A stretch of 64,000 nt of DNA from Desulfocapsa sp050291935 (GCA_050291935.1 JBNKKR010000011.1:26401-90400), one strand, 5' to 3'. Counted from the first letter of the stretch, positions 35,068-44,830 are shown. A program made the numbers and translations. Notes: generated by a model from the sequence alone, not told the origin.

Positions 35068-37089
35068 ATGGCAACGAGCAAACTTACAACACGCCAATTG
35101 CAACAAAAAATAGCTGCACTGGAGAGCAAACTGTCACGAGTAGAAAAAATCCTCTCCACGACTACCATTGAGAGAGAAGATAAAGACCCTGCAGTGCGAA
35201 AAAATGAGTCGCACTATCAATTGTTTGCCGAATCAACATTCGAAGCAATTTTTTTCTCGGAAAAAGGAATTTGTACCAATCAGAATCAGACTGCAGAAAA
35301 CATGTTTGGTTATACTCTTGCAGAAGCAGTCGGAAGACCTGGAACAGACTGGATCCACCCGGATCATCGCGAAGAAGTTTATACCCGAATGATCAATGAA
35401 ATCACGGAACCCTATGATTCAGTCGCCCTGCGAAAAGACGGCAGCTCATTTCCATGCGAAATTCAGTCACGAATGAGTAATATTGATGGCCAATCGATCA
35501 GAATTACAGCATTACGCGACATTTCACGCAGAATAGAAATCGAACAGAACCTCGCATTTTCTGAAAACAAGTTCAAAACGCTTTTCAATTGTATCTCAGA
35601 TGCAATTCTGGTGCATGAATTTGTCTCCACAGAAGGTGGCCCGCTATTGGAGGTCAATCGCATGGCCACCGAACTTCTTGGCTACAGTCGTTCCGAACTT
35701 TTACAATTTTACCCAAAAGATTTCATGGTTCCAGATGAATATGAGAGAATCGTTCGACAAAACAGTGCAACCAAATTTACTGAGTCGCCAAGTCTTTCTT
35801 TTGAAACACAATTAGTACATAAAGATGGCAGCATCATTAATGTCGAAGTTCGGGGCAGTATGATGGACTATGAGGGGAAAAAAGCGATTCTTTCAGTGGT
35901 GCGTGATATTCGAGACAGGCTTCAATCTGAAAAAGCCCTTGTTGAGTCTCAACGACTTGGTGCCATTGGTGAAATGGCATCATCGGTTGCCCATGATTTC
36001 AATAACGCGCTACACTCTGTTATCGGCAATACCGAACTCTTACTACTCAAACATGAAATAACAGAAGAGTGCAAACCCTATTTGGAATCAATTAAAAAAG
36101 TGTCGGTCGATGCCTCAGACCGTGTGAAGTTGATTCAACGTTTTGGCGGAAAATGTCCTCCTCCCTCACCCTTTTCAACGGTGAAAGTCACAGATATGAT
36201 CAATGATGTGATTGCCCAATCCCGTCCTCTCTGGAAGGATGCGCCTGAAAAGGAAGGGAAAATTATAACTGTTTCTGTTGATTTCCTGGCAGAAAAAAAT
36301 GTTATCGGAAATGGTTCTGAACTGAGGACCGTTCTCTACAATCTTATCAAGAATGCAATAGAGGCCATGCCCGATGGAGGGGAGATACTGCTTGCAACAG
36401 CAGACGTGGAAGAAGGCGTTACTATTCTCATTCAGGATAACGGCTTGGGAATGGATGCAAAAACCGAGAAGAGGATTTTTCAGCCTTTTTTTACCACCAA
36501 AGGGTATGAGACAGGCAGAGGCCTTGGCCTTAGTGGCGCCTATTCAATTCTTCGAGAGCATGGTGGGACTATTAGCATTCAAGAGACAAGACCTGGACAA
36601 GGGACAACCTTTGAGCTCTTTTTACCAGGCACGCTAGCAGATGATAGCGTAGTACATGACAAAAAAGAAAATAACAAAGCGGAGCAAATTGGAAATGTAC
36701 TTTGGGTTGATGATGATCCAATGATTCGGCAAGTTGCTGAAGATATCCTTGATACGCTTAACCATAGGGGACATGTGGCGGCAAGTGGCTTTGAGGCTTT
36801 GGAATTTCTCAAGACATACACTTATGACCTAATCATAACAGATATTGGGATGCCGAAAATGACCGGCTGGCAACTTGCCAAAGAGATACGCGCCAGATAC
36901 GGTGATGCTCCTTATGTGGCCGTCGTCAGCGGCTGGGGGGATCAGATTTCCGATGATGAAAAGAAAAAACACGGTGTTGATTTTGCCATTGCAAAACCGG
37001 TATTAATTCAACAGGTAGAAGAGTTGATCGATTTTGTGCTGATTAACAAATGTAAATGCCGTAAAATCGCGTCAACATGGACAGAATAG
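35068..37089 (+). CDS. Hybrid sensor histidine kinase (PAS-PAS-HisKA-HATPase-REC), altered C-terminal tail
   Basis: 673 aa, no membrane helix, so a cytoplasmic sensor. A coiled coil (5-40), two PAS domains (about 45-160 and 165-290), HisKA with phospho-His in SSVAHDFNN, HATPase with NAIEAMPDGG, DNGLGMD and GLGLSG, and a REC domain (about 545-660) with phospho-Asp in IITDIGMPKMTG. The last 12 residues (CKCRKIASTWTE) appear to be encoded antisense to a truncated AbiEii-type toxin gene, implying that the original end was lost at a recombination point near 37050. GAGG lies before the ATG. Confidence 0.9.
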   Translation: MATSKLTTRQLQQKIAALESKLSRVEKILSTTTIEREDKDPAVRKNESHYQLFAESTFEAIFFSEKGICTNQNQTAENMFGYTLAEAVGRPGTDWIHPDHREEVYTRMINEITEPYDSVALRKDGSSFPCEIQSRMSNIDGQSIRITALRDISRRIEIEQNLAFSENKFKTLFNCISDAILVHEFVSTEGGPLLEVNRMATELLGYSRSELLQFYPKDFMVPDEYERIVRQNSATKFTESPSLSFETQLVHKDGSIINVEVRGSMMDYEGKKAILSVVRDIRDRLQSEKALVESQRLGAIGEMASSVAHDFNNALHSVIGNTELLLLKHEITEECKPYLESIKKVSVDASDRVKLIQRFGGKCPPPSPFSTVKVTDMINDVIAQSRPLWKDAPEKEGKIITVSVDFLAEKNVIGNGSELRTVLYNLIKNAIEAMPDGGEILLATADVEEGVTILIQDNGLGMDAKTEKRIFQPFFTTKGYETGRGLGLSGAYSILREHGGTISIQETRPGQGTTFELFLPGTLADDSVVHDKKENNKAEQIGNVLWVDDDPMIRQVAEDILDTLNHRGHVAASGFEALEFLKTYTYDLIITDIGMPKMTGWQLAKEIRARYGDAPYVAVVSGWGDQISDDEKKKHGVDFAIAKPVLIQQVEELIDFVLINKCKCRKIASTWTE

Positions 37090-37202
37090 CTGGGGTCATG
37101 ATGCACAAACAGGTCAAGATCATCAGAATAACGGTGGTGCAAGTAGTGTCTACTAAGAGCTGTACCACCGGTTAGAAAAAAGGGTGTTTTTACACTGTTC
37201 AC
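37051..37202 (-). pseudogene. Truncated AbiEii/AbiGii-type nucleotidyltransferase toxin, N-terminal fragment
   Basis: From GTG 37202 the frame begins MNSVKTPFFLTGGTALSRHY and continues with HRYSDDLDLFV. This is the nucleotide-binding GG and paired Asp of the AbiEii toxin family (usually 200-300 aa). Only about 48 residues look like toxin; the frame then runs antisense into the kinase gene and stops. The catalytic C-terminal two-thirds is missing, so it should be inactive. It overlaps the antitoxin-like gene by 50 bases. Confidence 0.8.
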
Positions 37203-37584
37203 GATATTTATACCACCAGGGCATAAGTTTCGTATGAGCAGGCAAGCTGCTCAACTCAGCTTTAGCACCCCATTTTGTAAAGGATACAGGCTCTCCTCGT
37301 AGTATTTTCCCGAGTTCCTCATATTTTTCCCTTTTCTCTTTACGCCAAATATTTCCAAGAAGTTCTGGAGTCAATTTTTTAGCAATGCTATCCGGACTAT
37401 AAAATTTGAGGATATCATACCACCCGAGATGTTCTATCATGCGAACTAACAGAGCGTCTTCATTCCAGTGGCCTGCAAGCTCTTTCTCTCCACACACCAC
37501 AGCAAACATGTCTTCAACCGAGATATTATAATCCCAATTTATTCGCTTTAATAAGCAGTGTTGTTCAGGAGTTATTTCCCTCAT
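37153..37584 (-). CDS. Antitoxin-like protein paired with AbiEii-type toxin remnant
   Basis: 143 aa, charged, mostly helical: MREITPEQHCLLKRINWDY at the start, then a segment ending HLGWYDILKFYSPDSIAK. Small proteins of this kind precede AbiEii-type nucleotidyltransferases and are thought to neutralise them. The C-terminal part (ending FSNRWYSS) overlaps the toxin start in another frame. Part of its C-terminal coding sequence coincides with the dispersed hairpin repeat at 37210-37264, so the true original C-terminus is uncertain. With the toxin destroyed, it may be decaying. Confidence 0.6.
   Translation of the reverse strand: MREITPEQHCLLKRINWDYNISVEDMFAVVCGEKELAGHWNEDALLVRMIEHLGWYDILKFYSPDSIAKKLTPELLGNIWRKEKREKYEELGKILRGEPVSFTKWGAKAELSSLPAHTKLMPWWYKYREQCKNTLFSNRWYSS
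37210..37264 (+). repeat. Dispersed hairpin repeat, copy 3 (most complete)
   Basis: A box ATACCACCAGGGCATAA, a short spacer, then a perfect 7-bp hairpin TGAGCAG-GCAAG-CTGCTCA followed by ACTCAGCTTTA. It shares the hairpin part with copies at 6402 and 11897, and the first box with 45088 (16 of 17 bases). Confidence 0.45.
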
Positions 37585-38050
37585 CTTGTTATATCCCCAC
37601 TGTCAAGAAATACGAATTCGCCTACTCAAGTTGCGCTCAAAAACGTACCAAGAGCCGTAATACTGAGCCCCTTTTGAACCACTTATCTTTCCTTCCCACA
37701 TGGAAAACGTGAACAACAAGCAAAAGTATCACCTCTACGACCCAAAAATAGTGTAAAATAATCGTTTGAAAACAGCAATATCAAAATTCATAGCTATTTT
37801 TTACTTATATCTCAACCTGTTGCAAAACAAACACAACTACCAAAAAGAAAAAATAGACCGGGCGGTGGTGAATGGCAAGGGGAAATAGTAATTTATTATT
37901 TTATTTCAATTCATTAATTCTTAATGGACAGGCACCGGAGAAGACAATTCTTCTTAGACAAACTCGGTAACTATATGCTACAATGGGATTAAATTCTGGA
38001 AGACAATTCCAATCTATCGTATCTGTTTACTCTTACAGGAAGTTTTGTCT
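37585..38050. other. Gene-free gap between toxin-antitoxin remnant and kinase gene
   Basis: About 460 bp, AT-rich, with no conserved frame. It probably holds the promoter of the antitoxin-like gene on the minus strand and, near its end, a sigma-70 candidate for the downstream kinase. Confidence 0.5.
37955..37984 (+). promoter_or_regulatory. Candidate sigma-70 promoter for the 38051 kinase
   Basis: TAGACA, 18-bp spacer, TACAAT, about 66 bp before the ATG at 38051. Confidence 0.4.
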
Positions 38051-40558
38051 ATGTTGCGCTCTGTTTTTCTTCTGATTTCCTGCCTGGCCGGGGGAATATT
38101 GTTGTGCATGCTCTCTGCTGTAAGCAGCCCTGCCCATCAGACGAAAGATAGTATTAGAACTCCACTTTTTTCCTCAAAAGAACAGCAATACCTTGAACGT
38201 AAGGGTCAGATAAGCATGTGTATAGACCCAGACTGGCTCCCATTGGAAGCCATTATTGATGGAAAACACGTGGGCATGACCGCTGAATATATGGAACTGT
38301 TTAGTCATATTATTGGCGTCCCTATCACTCTGGTTCCAACGGAGACCTGGTCGCAAAGTCTCGCCTTTGCAAAAGCGAGAAAGTGTGACATCTTTTCCCT
38401 TGCCATGTCAACACCGGAACGTGAAACATACATGACGTTCACCACACCCTATCTGAATATCCCTCTGGTGATGGCAGCCAAAATAGATACTCCGTTTATC
38501 GACGATATTTCAACATTGACAAACAAAAAAATTGGTATGGTTCAAGGCTATGCGTTTAATGAGCTGCTACGGAGCAGATACCCCAAAATGCAGGTAATCG
38601 ATGTAAACTCGGTAATGGACGGGCTCAACAAAGTTGCGCAGGGGAAAATCTATGGATTTGTCGGTACCCTGGCAACTGTGGGGTATTCAATTCAGAAAGA
38701 TTTCACCGGTGAGTTAAAAGTTTCCGGGAAATTCGATGAACGATGGAATTTGGGTATAGGCAGTAGAAATGATGAACCACTCCTGGCTGCAATTTTTGAA
38801 AAAGCAATACAAGCCGTACCTCCTGCTAAAAAACAGGAGATCCTGAACCACTGGATCGCTGTTCGGTTTGAAAAAGGATATGACTACAGCTTGTTATGGA
38901 AGATTTTTCCTTTTTCCCTGGCAATTCTGCTTGTACTGCTCTACCGATATTATACCCTCAACCGCTACGCCAAAACACTGCAACAGCAAAACAGAGAAAT
39001 TCAGCAGCAATCGGAACAGTTGCAGCAAGCTGAAGAACAATTACTTTTTACCCAACATGCGGTTGAGACCAGTATCTATCCCATGATTTGGGTAAAACAC
39101 GCTTCTGACTATCAAAGTACCACAATCACCCATGTGAATCAGGCAGCATCAACAACACTTGGTTACGATAAAGAGGATCTGCTGGGACGTTCAATTGCGG
39201 AAATCGATCCTTCCATTGTGGATGAAAAATGGGATGACGCTGTAAAACAGATGCAGCAAAATACCTTTTCCAACGTCGTCACAATATTCAAACGCAAAGA
39301 CGGTTCTACATTTCCCGTTGAACAGTATACCACCTTTTTCAAATATCTAAACGAGGCGTACCATTTTACAATTTTCAGGGATATCACCCTGCAACAGGAT
39401 ATGGAAAAGAAACTACACCGTTCCATGAAAATGGAAGCTGTGGGTTTGATGGCTGGGGGGGTAGCCCATGACCTGAACAATATTCTTTCCGCTCTCACCA
39501 CTTATCCTGAGATTTTACTTATGCGACTGCCGGAGGAGAGCCCCCTTCGTGAAGATATAGAAAAAATACGAAAGGCAGGTACACGGGCCGCCGACATTGT
39601 AGCAGATATGCTGACAGTTACTCGCGGGACAGCGGCCACAAGAAAGGTGGAGTGTTTAAACGACCTGATTATTGAAATACTCGACTCACCGGAATTTCTG
39701 CAAATACAAAAAGACAGCAGTACTCTCTCCTGCAAGTCGGTCTTAGCTCCCGATCTGTTAAATATCTCCTGCTCCGTCATGCATATCCGTAAATCGGTAC
39801 TGAACCTGCTTTTAAATGCCGCCGAGGCATTGGAAGGAGATGGCTCCATAACAATTCGCACTGAAAATTGCTATATTGAGAAACCGGTTGCGGAAAACCA
39901 GTTTATGAAACCTGGCGAATATGTCCTGCTCTCAATCACCGACACCGGCCCCGGGATAGCTCCTGCAGATCAGAAACATATATTTGATCCTTTCTACAGC
40001 AAGAAGGTTATGGGAAAAAGCGGCACCGGTCTTGGCCTGACCATTGTCAAAAACAGTGTTCAGGATCATGGTGGAGACATACTTCTCACAAGTAGCACCG
40101 AAGGGACAACATTTTCCCTCTACTTTCCGACAACCAGAACCCAGATTGACACAACTTCTCCTCAAAAAATACCACTCCTGCAAGGTAAAGGAGAAAAGGT
40201 TCTGGTGGTTGACGATGAAGCCTTACAACGTGATATAGCTAAGGAGCTCTTACTCTCCCTTGGATACCGGGTACAATGCTGTGACAGTGGAGAGGCTGCC
40301 GTGGAGCTTACGCAAAAAGAGGTTTTTGATCTGCTTATATTAGACATGCTGATGGATCCTGGCATTAACGGCCGAGAATGCTTCGAACAGATACGAAAGC
40401 ATCAACCACAGATAAAAGCCATCATTGTCAGCGGTTACTCAAAAAGTGAAGAAGTGGAATGTGCCCTCAATCAGGGTGTATCCTATTTTATGCGCAAGCC
40501 CTACACATTGCAGCAATTAAGCAAAACAATAGAGATGACCCTCCACCCTTCCGGTTGA
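38051..40558 (+). CDS. Membrane hybrid histidine kinase with periplasmic solute-binding sensor domain (EvgS/BvgS-like)
   Basis: 835 aa from ATG 38051, with AGGAAG 8 bases upstream; a TTG two codons earlier is less likely. Signal anchor (1-28), SBP_bac_3 amino-acid-type binding domain (about 50-275, with GMTAEYMELF, IGMVQGYAFNELL, GFVGTLATVGY), one membrane helix (about 285-302), Gln-rich coiled coil, PAS (340-450), HisKA with GGVAHDLNN, HATPase with NAAEALEG, DTGPGIAP, GTGLGLTIV, and REC (from about 715) with LLILDMLMDPGING. It presumably senses a small solute in the periplasm; there is no dedicated regulator gene nearby. It converges on the next gene with a 9-bp gap. Confidence 0.92.
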   Translation: MLRSVFLLISCLAGGILLCMLSAVSSPAHQTKDSIRTPLFSSKEQQYLERKGQISMCIDPDWLPLEAIIDGKHVGMTAEYMELFSHIIGVPITLVPTETWSQSLAFAKARKCDIFSLAMSTPERETYMTFTTPYLNIPLVMAAKIDTPFIDDISTLTNKKIGMVQGYAFNELLRSRYPKMQVIDVNSVMDGLNKVAQGKIYGFVGTLATVGYSIQKDFTGELKVSGKFDERWNLGIGSRNDEPLLAAIFEKAIQAVPPAKKQEILNHWIAVRFEKGYDYSLLWKIFPFSLAILLVLLYRYYTLNRYAKTLQQQNREIQQQSEQLQQAEEQLLFTQHAVETSIYPMIWVKHASDYQSTTITHVNQAASTTLGYDKEDLLGRSIAEIDPSIVDEKWDDAVKQMQQNTFSNVVTIFKRKDGSTFPVEQYTTFFKYLNEAYHFTIFRDITLQQDMEKKLHRSMKMEAVGLMAGGVAHDLNNILSALTTYPEILLMRLPEESPLREDIEKIRKAGTRAADIVADMLTVTRGTAATRKVECLNDLIIEILDSPEFLQIQKDSSTLSCKSVLAPDLLNISCSVMHIRKSVLNLLLNAAEALEGDGSITIRTENCYIEKPVAENQFMKPGEYVLLSITDTGPGIAPADQKHIFDPFYSKKVMGKSGTGLGLTIVKNSVQDHGGDILLTSSTEGTTFSLYFPTTRTQIDTTSPQKIPLLQGKGEKVLVVDDEALQRDIAKELLLSLGYRVQCCDSGEAAVELTQKEVFDLLILDMLMDPGINGRECFEQIRKHQPQIKAIIVSGYSKSEEVECALNQGVSYFMRKPYTLQQLSKTIEMTLHPSG

Positions 40559-40567
40559 TAATAAAAC

Positions 40568-41539
40568 TTATTTTGTGACAAAAACGAAAAGTAGTGGTCC
40601 GATTGTCAACAGAACATATACAAGCACAGCAGCAAGAATCACTATCCCACCTCGCCGCATACGACTGTTTTGCTCTTCGGCCATTTCAGGCACATAACGT
40701 GCCAGACGAGCACGTACCAATATGGCGTTGCTTTGAAAAAAGACTGCTCCAATAGTGACAAGAAACAGATAGCCAACAGAAGAGTTTGCAGGAAGAAACA
40801 GACACCAGAGGCAGCGGTGGGGCGCGCCTCCATAGTAAAGTTTAGCAAAAAAAGTATATAGGCAAACCGAGGCCACCAAACACCAAAGAACACCTATTAG
40901 AAGCAATACAATAAGTAAGGCCTGAGAAACACTTTTCTTAAACACCACTCCCACAGCCAACCCAAGTAAGAGAACACTTAGTAGCACAAGAAAAATTAGC
41001 CAAACCGTAACGCTAATAGAAAACAGACCGGTTGCAGTACCTCCATACACCACCGTACAACAGTCTGCGCTTGCTCCATGACTCAATGTCCACACCATCT
41101 GCATATTTAGCCATACCGCAAGTAACACGAAAGGACACACCAGAAGCATCCCCCTTGCTAACGCCATATTGAGTGGTCGCTGCTTCCCCTTTGTGTTGCA
41201 CCTTTCTATCAAATGCCAGATATATAACACCAGCAGGACACATAATCTGACAATCAACATTCGTGTGCCAGTCTCCCCTGCCATATGTATCACCCCAGTT
41301 CCACACATTATGCCGGTAAGGATGGGAGGATAGACCAAACTGATACCAACAATGGTGAGTGCAAAGGAAACAGATTGCAATAAAAAGAGAATGTTACCGT
41401 TTCGACCACAATTTTCAAGCGTACCCTCTGCCGATTCCTGGAGTACAAAACGAAATGATGGCAAAAATGCTGCAAAGAGGAAATAGAGGCTGAGCAGATC
41501 AATTATATTTATGACCAGGGATAATGGATGGAAAAGCAT
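40568..41539 (-). CDS. Unrecognised 8-TM membrane protein with CxxC motif
   Basis: 323 aa, about eight hydrophobic helices spread over the whole length. A loop carries GGAPHRCLWCLF (His plus C-x2-C) and another carries ADCCTVVYGG. Such paired Cys in membrane loops suggest thiol redox or metal binding. I do not recognise the family. It lies divergent (47 bp) from a TauE/SafE-like gene that belongs to the cbb3 oxidase region, so a part in oxidase assembly or copper/heme handling is possible but unproven. Confidence 0.65.
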   Translation of the reverse strand: MLFHPLSLVINIIDLLSLYFLFAAFLPSFRFVLQESAEGTLENCGRNGNILFLLQSVSFALTIVGISLVYPPILTGIMCGTGVIHMAGETGTRMLIVRLCVLLVLYIWHLIERCNTKGKQRPLNMALARGMLLVCPFVLLAVWLNMQMVWTLSHGASADCCTVVYGGTATGLFSISVTVWLIFLVLLSVLLLGLAVGVVFKKSVSQALLIVLLLIGVLWCLVASVCLYTFFAKLYYGGAPHRCLWCLFLPANSSVGYLFLVTIGAVFFQSNAILVRARLARYVPEMAEEQNSRMRRGGIVILAAVLVYVLLTIGPLLFVFVTK

Positions 41540-41586
41540 ATATACTTACACTTGTTTAGCTGCTATGAGTATGATAGTTTAGCACC

Positions 41587-42270
41587 ATGAATATATCGGA
41601 ACTCTCATCCCTTTTTTTTCTTGGCCTTCTAGGTTCTGCTCACTGCCTGGGAATGTGCGGCCCACTGGTACTCATTATTCCCGAAGGAAAGAATAGATTT
41701 GTCTCTCAACTCCTCTATAACCTGGGCCGAATCACCACCTACACCATACTGGGAGCTTTTTTTGGTTGTATAGGTGGCGGCATTGCAACCCTTGCCTCCC
41801 AGGTGGGTCAAGATCCCCTGGCGCTGTTTAGCCGCATACAGATTTTCTTTTCCATTTTGGCCGCACTCTTTCTCTTCTGGTTTGGGTTGATGCGTCTTTC
41901 CATTTGTAAAGAGCCCGCCATCATGCAAACAGCCATGCCCAATAAAATTCCCGGATTTTCAAGCATTCACTCGGGCGTCGTCCTTGATCGTTCGGTGGCC
42001 GCCTGCTACCTTTTCGGTGTCCTGCTGGGGCTTCTTCCCTGCGGTCTGTCTTACGGTGCTTTTGCCATGGCACTTGCATCAGGAAACATGGTCCAGGGAG
42101 GCCTTTCCACCCTGTTTTTTGGCCTGGGAACCTTGCCTGCCCTCTTTATCCTCGGTACCACAGCCTCAAGCCTTATCCGCAAACATAGAAAGCTCTTTGA
42201 TTTGCTTGCCGGGTTAGTTATGATCTTTCTTGCCATCTCCCTTCTCAGTGAGGGACTGAGCAGAATTTGA
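41587..42270 (+). CDS. TauE/SafE (UreH_2-type) membrane protein of cbb3 gene region
   Basis: 227 aa, six predicted membrane helices. The N-terminal signature GLLGSAHCLGMCGPL, with its Cys pair and His, and the later GLLPCGLSYGAFAMAL mark the family usually annotated as sulfite exporter TauE/SafE or cytochrome biogenesis-like, which is very often next to ccoGHIS genes and linked to copper or oxidase assembly. Its 3' end overlaps ccoS, on the opposite strand, by 57 bp. Confidence 0.85.
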   Translation: MNISELSSLFFLGLLGSAHCLGMCGPLVLIIPEGKNRFVSQLLYNLGRITTYTILGAFFGCIGGGIATLASQVGQDPLALFSRIQIFFSILAALFLFWFGLMRLSICKEPAIMQTAMPNKIPGFSSIHSGVVLDRSVAACYLFGVLLGLLPCGLSYGAFAMALASGNMVQGGLSTLFFGLGTLPALFILGTTASSLIRKHRKLFDLLAGLVMIFLAISLLSEGLSRI

Positions 42271-42441
42271 CGTTTTTTTTGCTTTCTTACTCTCCAAGGG
42301 AATATCCTCATCATTAAACATCCTATACTTAGGACCTTCAATATCATCAAACTGTCCCGATTTCACGCCCCACATAAAAAGAAGCCAGGCAAGAATCCCA
42401 AGTATTAATGTAAGGAACAGGAGGCTTATCAACGTCCACAT
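42214..42441 (-). CDS. ccoS: cbb3-type cytochrome oxidase assembly protein CcoS
   Basis: 75 aa. One N-terminal helix (LISLLFLTLILGILAWLLF) is followed by the CcoS signature WGVKSGQFDDIEGPKYRMF and a Lys/Ser-rich tail. CcoS is required for cofactor (heme/Cu) insertion into CcoN. It is 1 bp after ccoI and overlaps the convergent TauE/SafE gene by 57 bp. The tail after residue about 50 is longer than usual. Confidence 0.9.
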   Translation of the reverse strand: MWTLISLLFLTLILGILAWLLFMWGVKSGQFDDIEGPKYRMFNDEDIPLESKKAKKTSNSAQSLTEKGDGKKDHN

Positions 42442-42442
42442 A

Positions 42443-44830
42443 TCATATCCTCCCTTCTATTCGTCTTAAAAAAAGCGAATTGCCGACAACGCACAGAGAA
42501 CTTATTGCCATTGCACCAGCGCAAATAATAGGATGCAAGACCCCAAAAAACGCTAAAGGGAGGGCGATAAAGTTGTAGCCCAGGGCCCAAAAAAGATTCA
42601 AGCGAATGGTCAAAAACGTTTTCTTTGCCAGCAGCAAAGCAGCAGGGATAAGACAAAGATCTTCCCGCATCAAAACAATATCCGCACTCTCCATGGCGAT
42701 ATCCGTTCCACTGGCGACCCCAATTCCCACATTGGCCATTGCTAAGGCAGGGGCGTCATTAATGCCATCACCCACCATGGCAACACAGGCTCCTTCCTTT
42801 TGCATTGTTTCTATACACTGGGCCTTTCCCACAGGCATTGTCGCTGCTCTATAGTTTGCAATCCCCGCCTGCTTAGCAATGGCCGCAACAGTTGCCTCTC
42901 TATCACCAGAGACAATCCACAGTGTAATCAATCGTTTTTTAAGTTTTGTCACCATGGAGAGGGTTTCTTCCCGGAGCCTATCCGCTATTTCAAATTTTGC
43001 CACTACTTTCTTCTCTCGTGCCAGATAGACTGCGGTTGTAGCGCTTTCTGTGTCATCTTCTTCAATTCCCACAAAACGTCCACTTCCAACCGTATAACAA
43101 GTCCCGTCAATAACACCTTCTACCCCAAGGCCAGGATGCACAGTAAACTTTTCTACACGAAACAAGCTCCCTTTATCCGCCGCACCAACAATGGCCTTGG
43201 CCACACTATGTTCCGATTGTATTTCAAGGCTTGCCGCAAGCCTGAGAAAGTGTTTGGGATCAACTGTATCAGAAGAAAGCGGTGTAATCCCGGCAAGACT
43301 CATTTCCCCAGTGGTTATTGTTCCTGTTTTATCAAAGAGTAGTGTATCCACTGCATTTGCCTGCTCCAATACGTCGCCACCCTTAAAAAGGATCCCTTTC
43401 CTCGCACCAATCCCCGTTCCCACTAAAATGGCTAAAGGAGTAGCAAGCCCCAATGCGCAGGGACATGCGACAACCAAAACAGAGACTGATCGTATTATTG
43501 CCCCTTCAAAATCACCGCCAACAAAGCCATTAACAAAGGCAAGGGCCGCCAGTAACAAAACAAGGGGCACAAACCAGCCCACAATTTTATCCGCAAATTT
43601 TTGAATGGGCGCTCGCCTGGCCTGGGCATCCTCCACTGCCTGGATGATCTTTGCAAGAATCGTGTCTTCCCCGGTTCCCGTCACCTGAAAAACGATATGC
43701 CCATGAAGATTAATGGTACCCGCCATCACTGAAACCCCATCCGCTTTTCTCACCGGTAATGATTCACCGGTCAACATGGATTCGTCAACCTCTGACTCAC
43801 CGGAAACGACGACACCATCCAGGGGTACTCGCTCACCAGGCTTAAGAAACACGAATTCACCGGTTACGACAGAAGAGACCTGCCGCATTTGGGCACTGGC
43901 CACATCATCTGCCGCTTTGCCAACCCTTGCCTGCTCAGGCGCAAGGGATGAGAGTTTTTCCACTGCCTCCGAAGCTCTACTCCTGGCGCCATGCTCAAGC
44001 AAACGCCCAAGGAGGATCAGAGTGATTATCATCACAGCGGTGTCATAATAGACTTCGCCTCCAATAATTGTCTGATATACGGACAGAAAATAGGCACCAC
44101 CAGCACCAAGGCCAATCAGACTATCCATATTAAAACTACCCGACTTCAACCCTCGCAATGCTCCGGCAAAAAAGGGCGCTCCTCCATAAAAGATCACAGG
44201 GGTAGCCACAAGGCCTGCCACCACCTGGAGAAGATTACGCATGGTTGAATCTATACCTTGGAAATAACCGGCATATAGCGCTATGGAATAGATCATCAGC
44301 TGCATTGCCAAAAAGGAGGATGTGCCAAACCTGATTAACAGAGCTCGTCCTTCGCGTTCCTGTTGCTGGTCATTAATTCGGGCTTGTGGCTGATAGCCAT
44401 ATTGTTGGATACAATCAAGAATTTTTTTAAGATCTGCCTGCTGATCAGACCAGCTAATGCGTACTTTGTGGGTAGCGTAATTGACCAGGCAACTTTCCAC
44501 ACCATCAATCTTCCCCACTGCTTTTTCAATAAGCCAAACACAGGAAGCACAACGTATTCCCGAAATCATAAATGTGATGGTGCTGATCCCTGACTGCTCA
44601 TCTGCGGTCACACGCTCAGCAAATGCGGAATAATCTAAGAGATTGACAGCCTGAGGACCAACCGCCCAGCCCTCACGCTGATTGTAGAACTGATCAAGTC
44701 CTTCATTATTCACCAGCTCGTAAATTCCTAAACATCCCTGGCAACAAAATGAAAGAGACTCACCACCTATGGTTTTTGAAATTGCCTCTTTCTCACTAAT
44801 CTCAAGAAGGCAATGGGCACACTGCAACAC
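42443..44830 (-). CDS. ccoI: Copper-translocating P1B-type ATPase CcoI
   Basis: 795 aa. The N-terminal Cys-rich metal-binding segment has CAHCLLEI and FCCQGCLG, followed by an HMA domain with GIRCASCVWLIEKA. Eight helices are expected, with the metal-site motif CPCALGLATP. The catalytic core shows TGES, DKTGTITTG and GDGINDAPALA. It exports Cu to the periplasmic side for cbb3 oxidase assembly (known for CcoI/FixI). The start is GTG 44830, with AGGAA upstream inside the stop region of the CcoQ-like gene. Confidence 0.95.
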   Translation of the reverse strand: MLQCAHCLLEISEKEAISKTIGGESLSFCCQGCLGIYELVNNEGLDQFYNQREGWAVGPQAVNLLDYSAFAERVTADEQSGISTITFMISGIRCASCVWLIEKAVGKIDGVESCLVNYATHKVRISWSDQQADLKKILDCIQQYGYQPQARINDQQQEREGRALLIRFGTSSFLAMQLMIYSIALYAGYFQGIDSTMRNLLQVVAGLVATPVIFYGGAPFFAGALRGLKSGSFNMDSLIGLGAGGAYFLSVYQTIIGGEVYYDTAVMIITLILLGRLLEHGARSRASEAVEKLSSLAPEQARVGKAADDVASAQMRQVSSVVTGEFVFLKPGERVPLDGVVVSGESEVDESMLTGESLPVRKADGVSVMAGTINLHGHIVFQVTGTGEDTILAKIIQAVEDAQARRAPIQKFADKIVGWFVPLVLLLAALAFVNGFVGGDFEGAIIRSVSVLVVACPCALGLATPLAILVGTGIGARKGILFKGGDVLEQANAVDTLLFDKTGTITTGEMSLAGITPLSSDTVDPKHFLRLAASLEIQSEHSVAKAIVGAADKGSLFRVEKFTVHPGLGVEGVIDGTCYTVGSGRFVGIEEDDTESATTAVYLAREKKVVAKFEIADRLREETLSMVTKLKKRLITLWIVSGDREATVAAIAKQAGIANYRAATMPVGKAQCIETMQKEGACVAMVGDGINDAPALAMANVGIGVASGTDIAMESADIVLMREDLCLIPAALLLAKKTFLTIRLNLFWALGYNFIALPLAFFGVLHPIICAGAMAISSLCVVGNSLFLRRIEGRI

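Noticed and set aside
37008..37584. Functional toxin-antitoxin system
   Set aside because: The toxin lacks most of its length.
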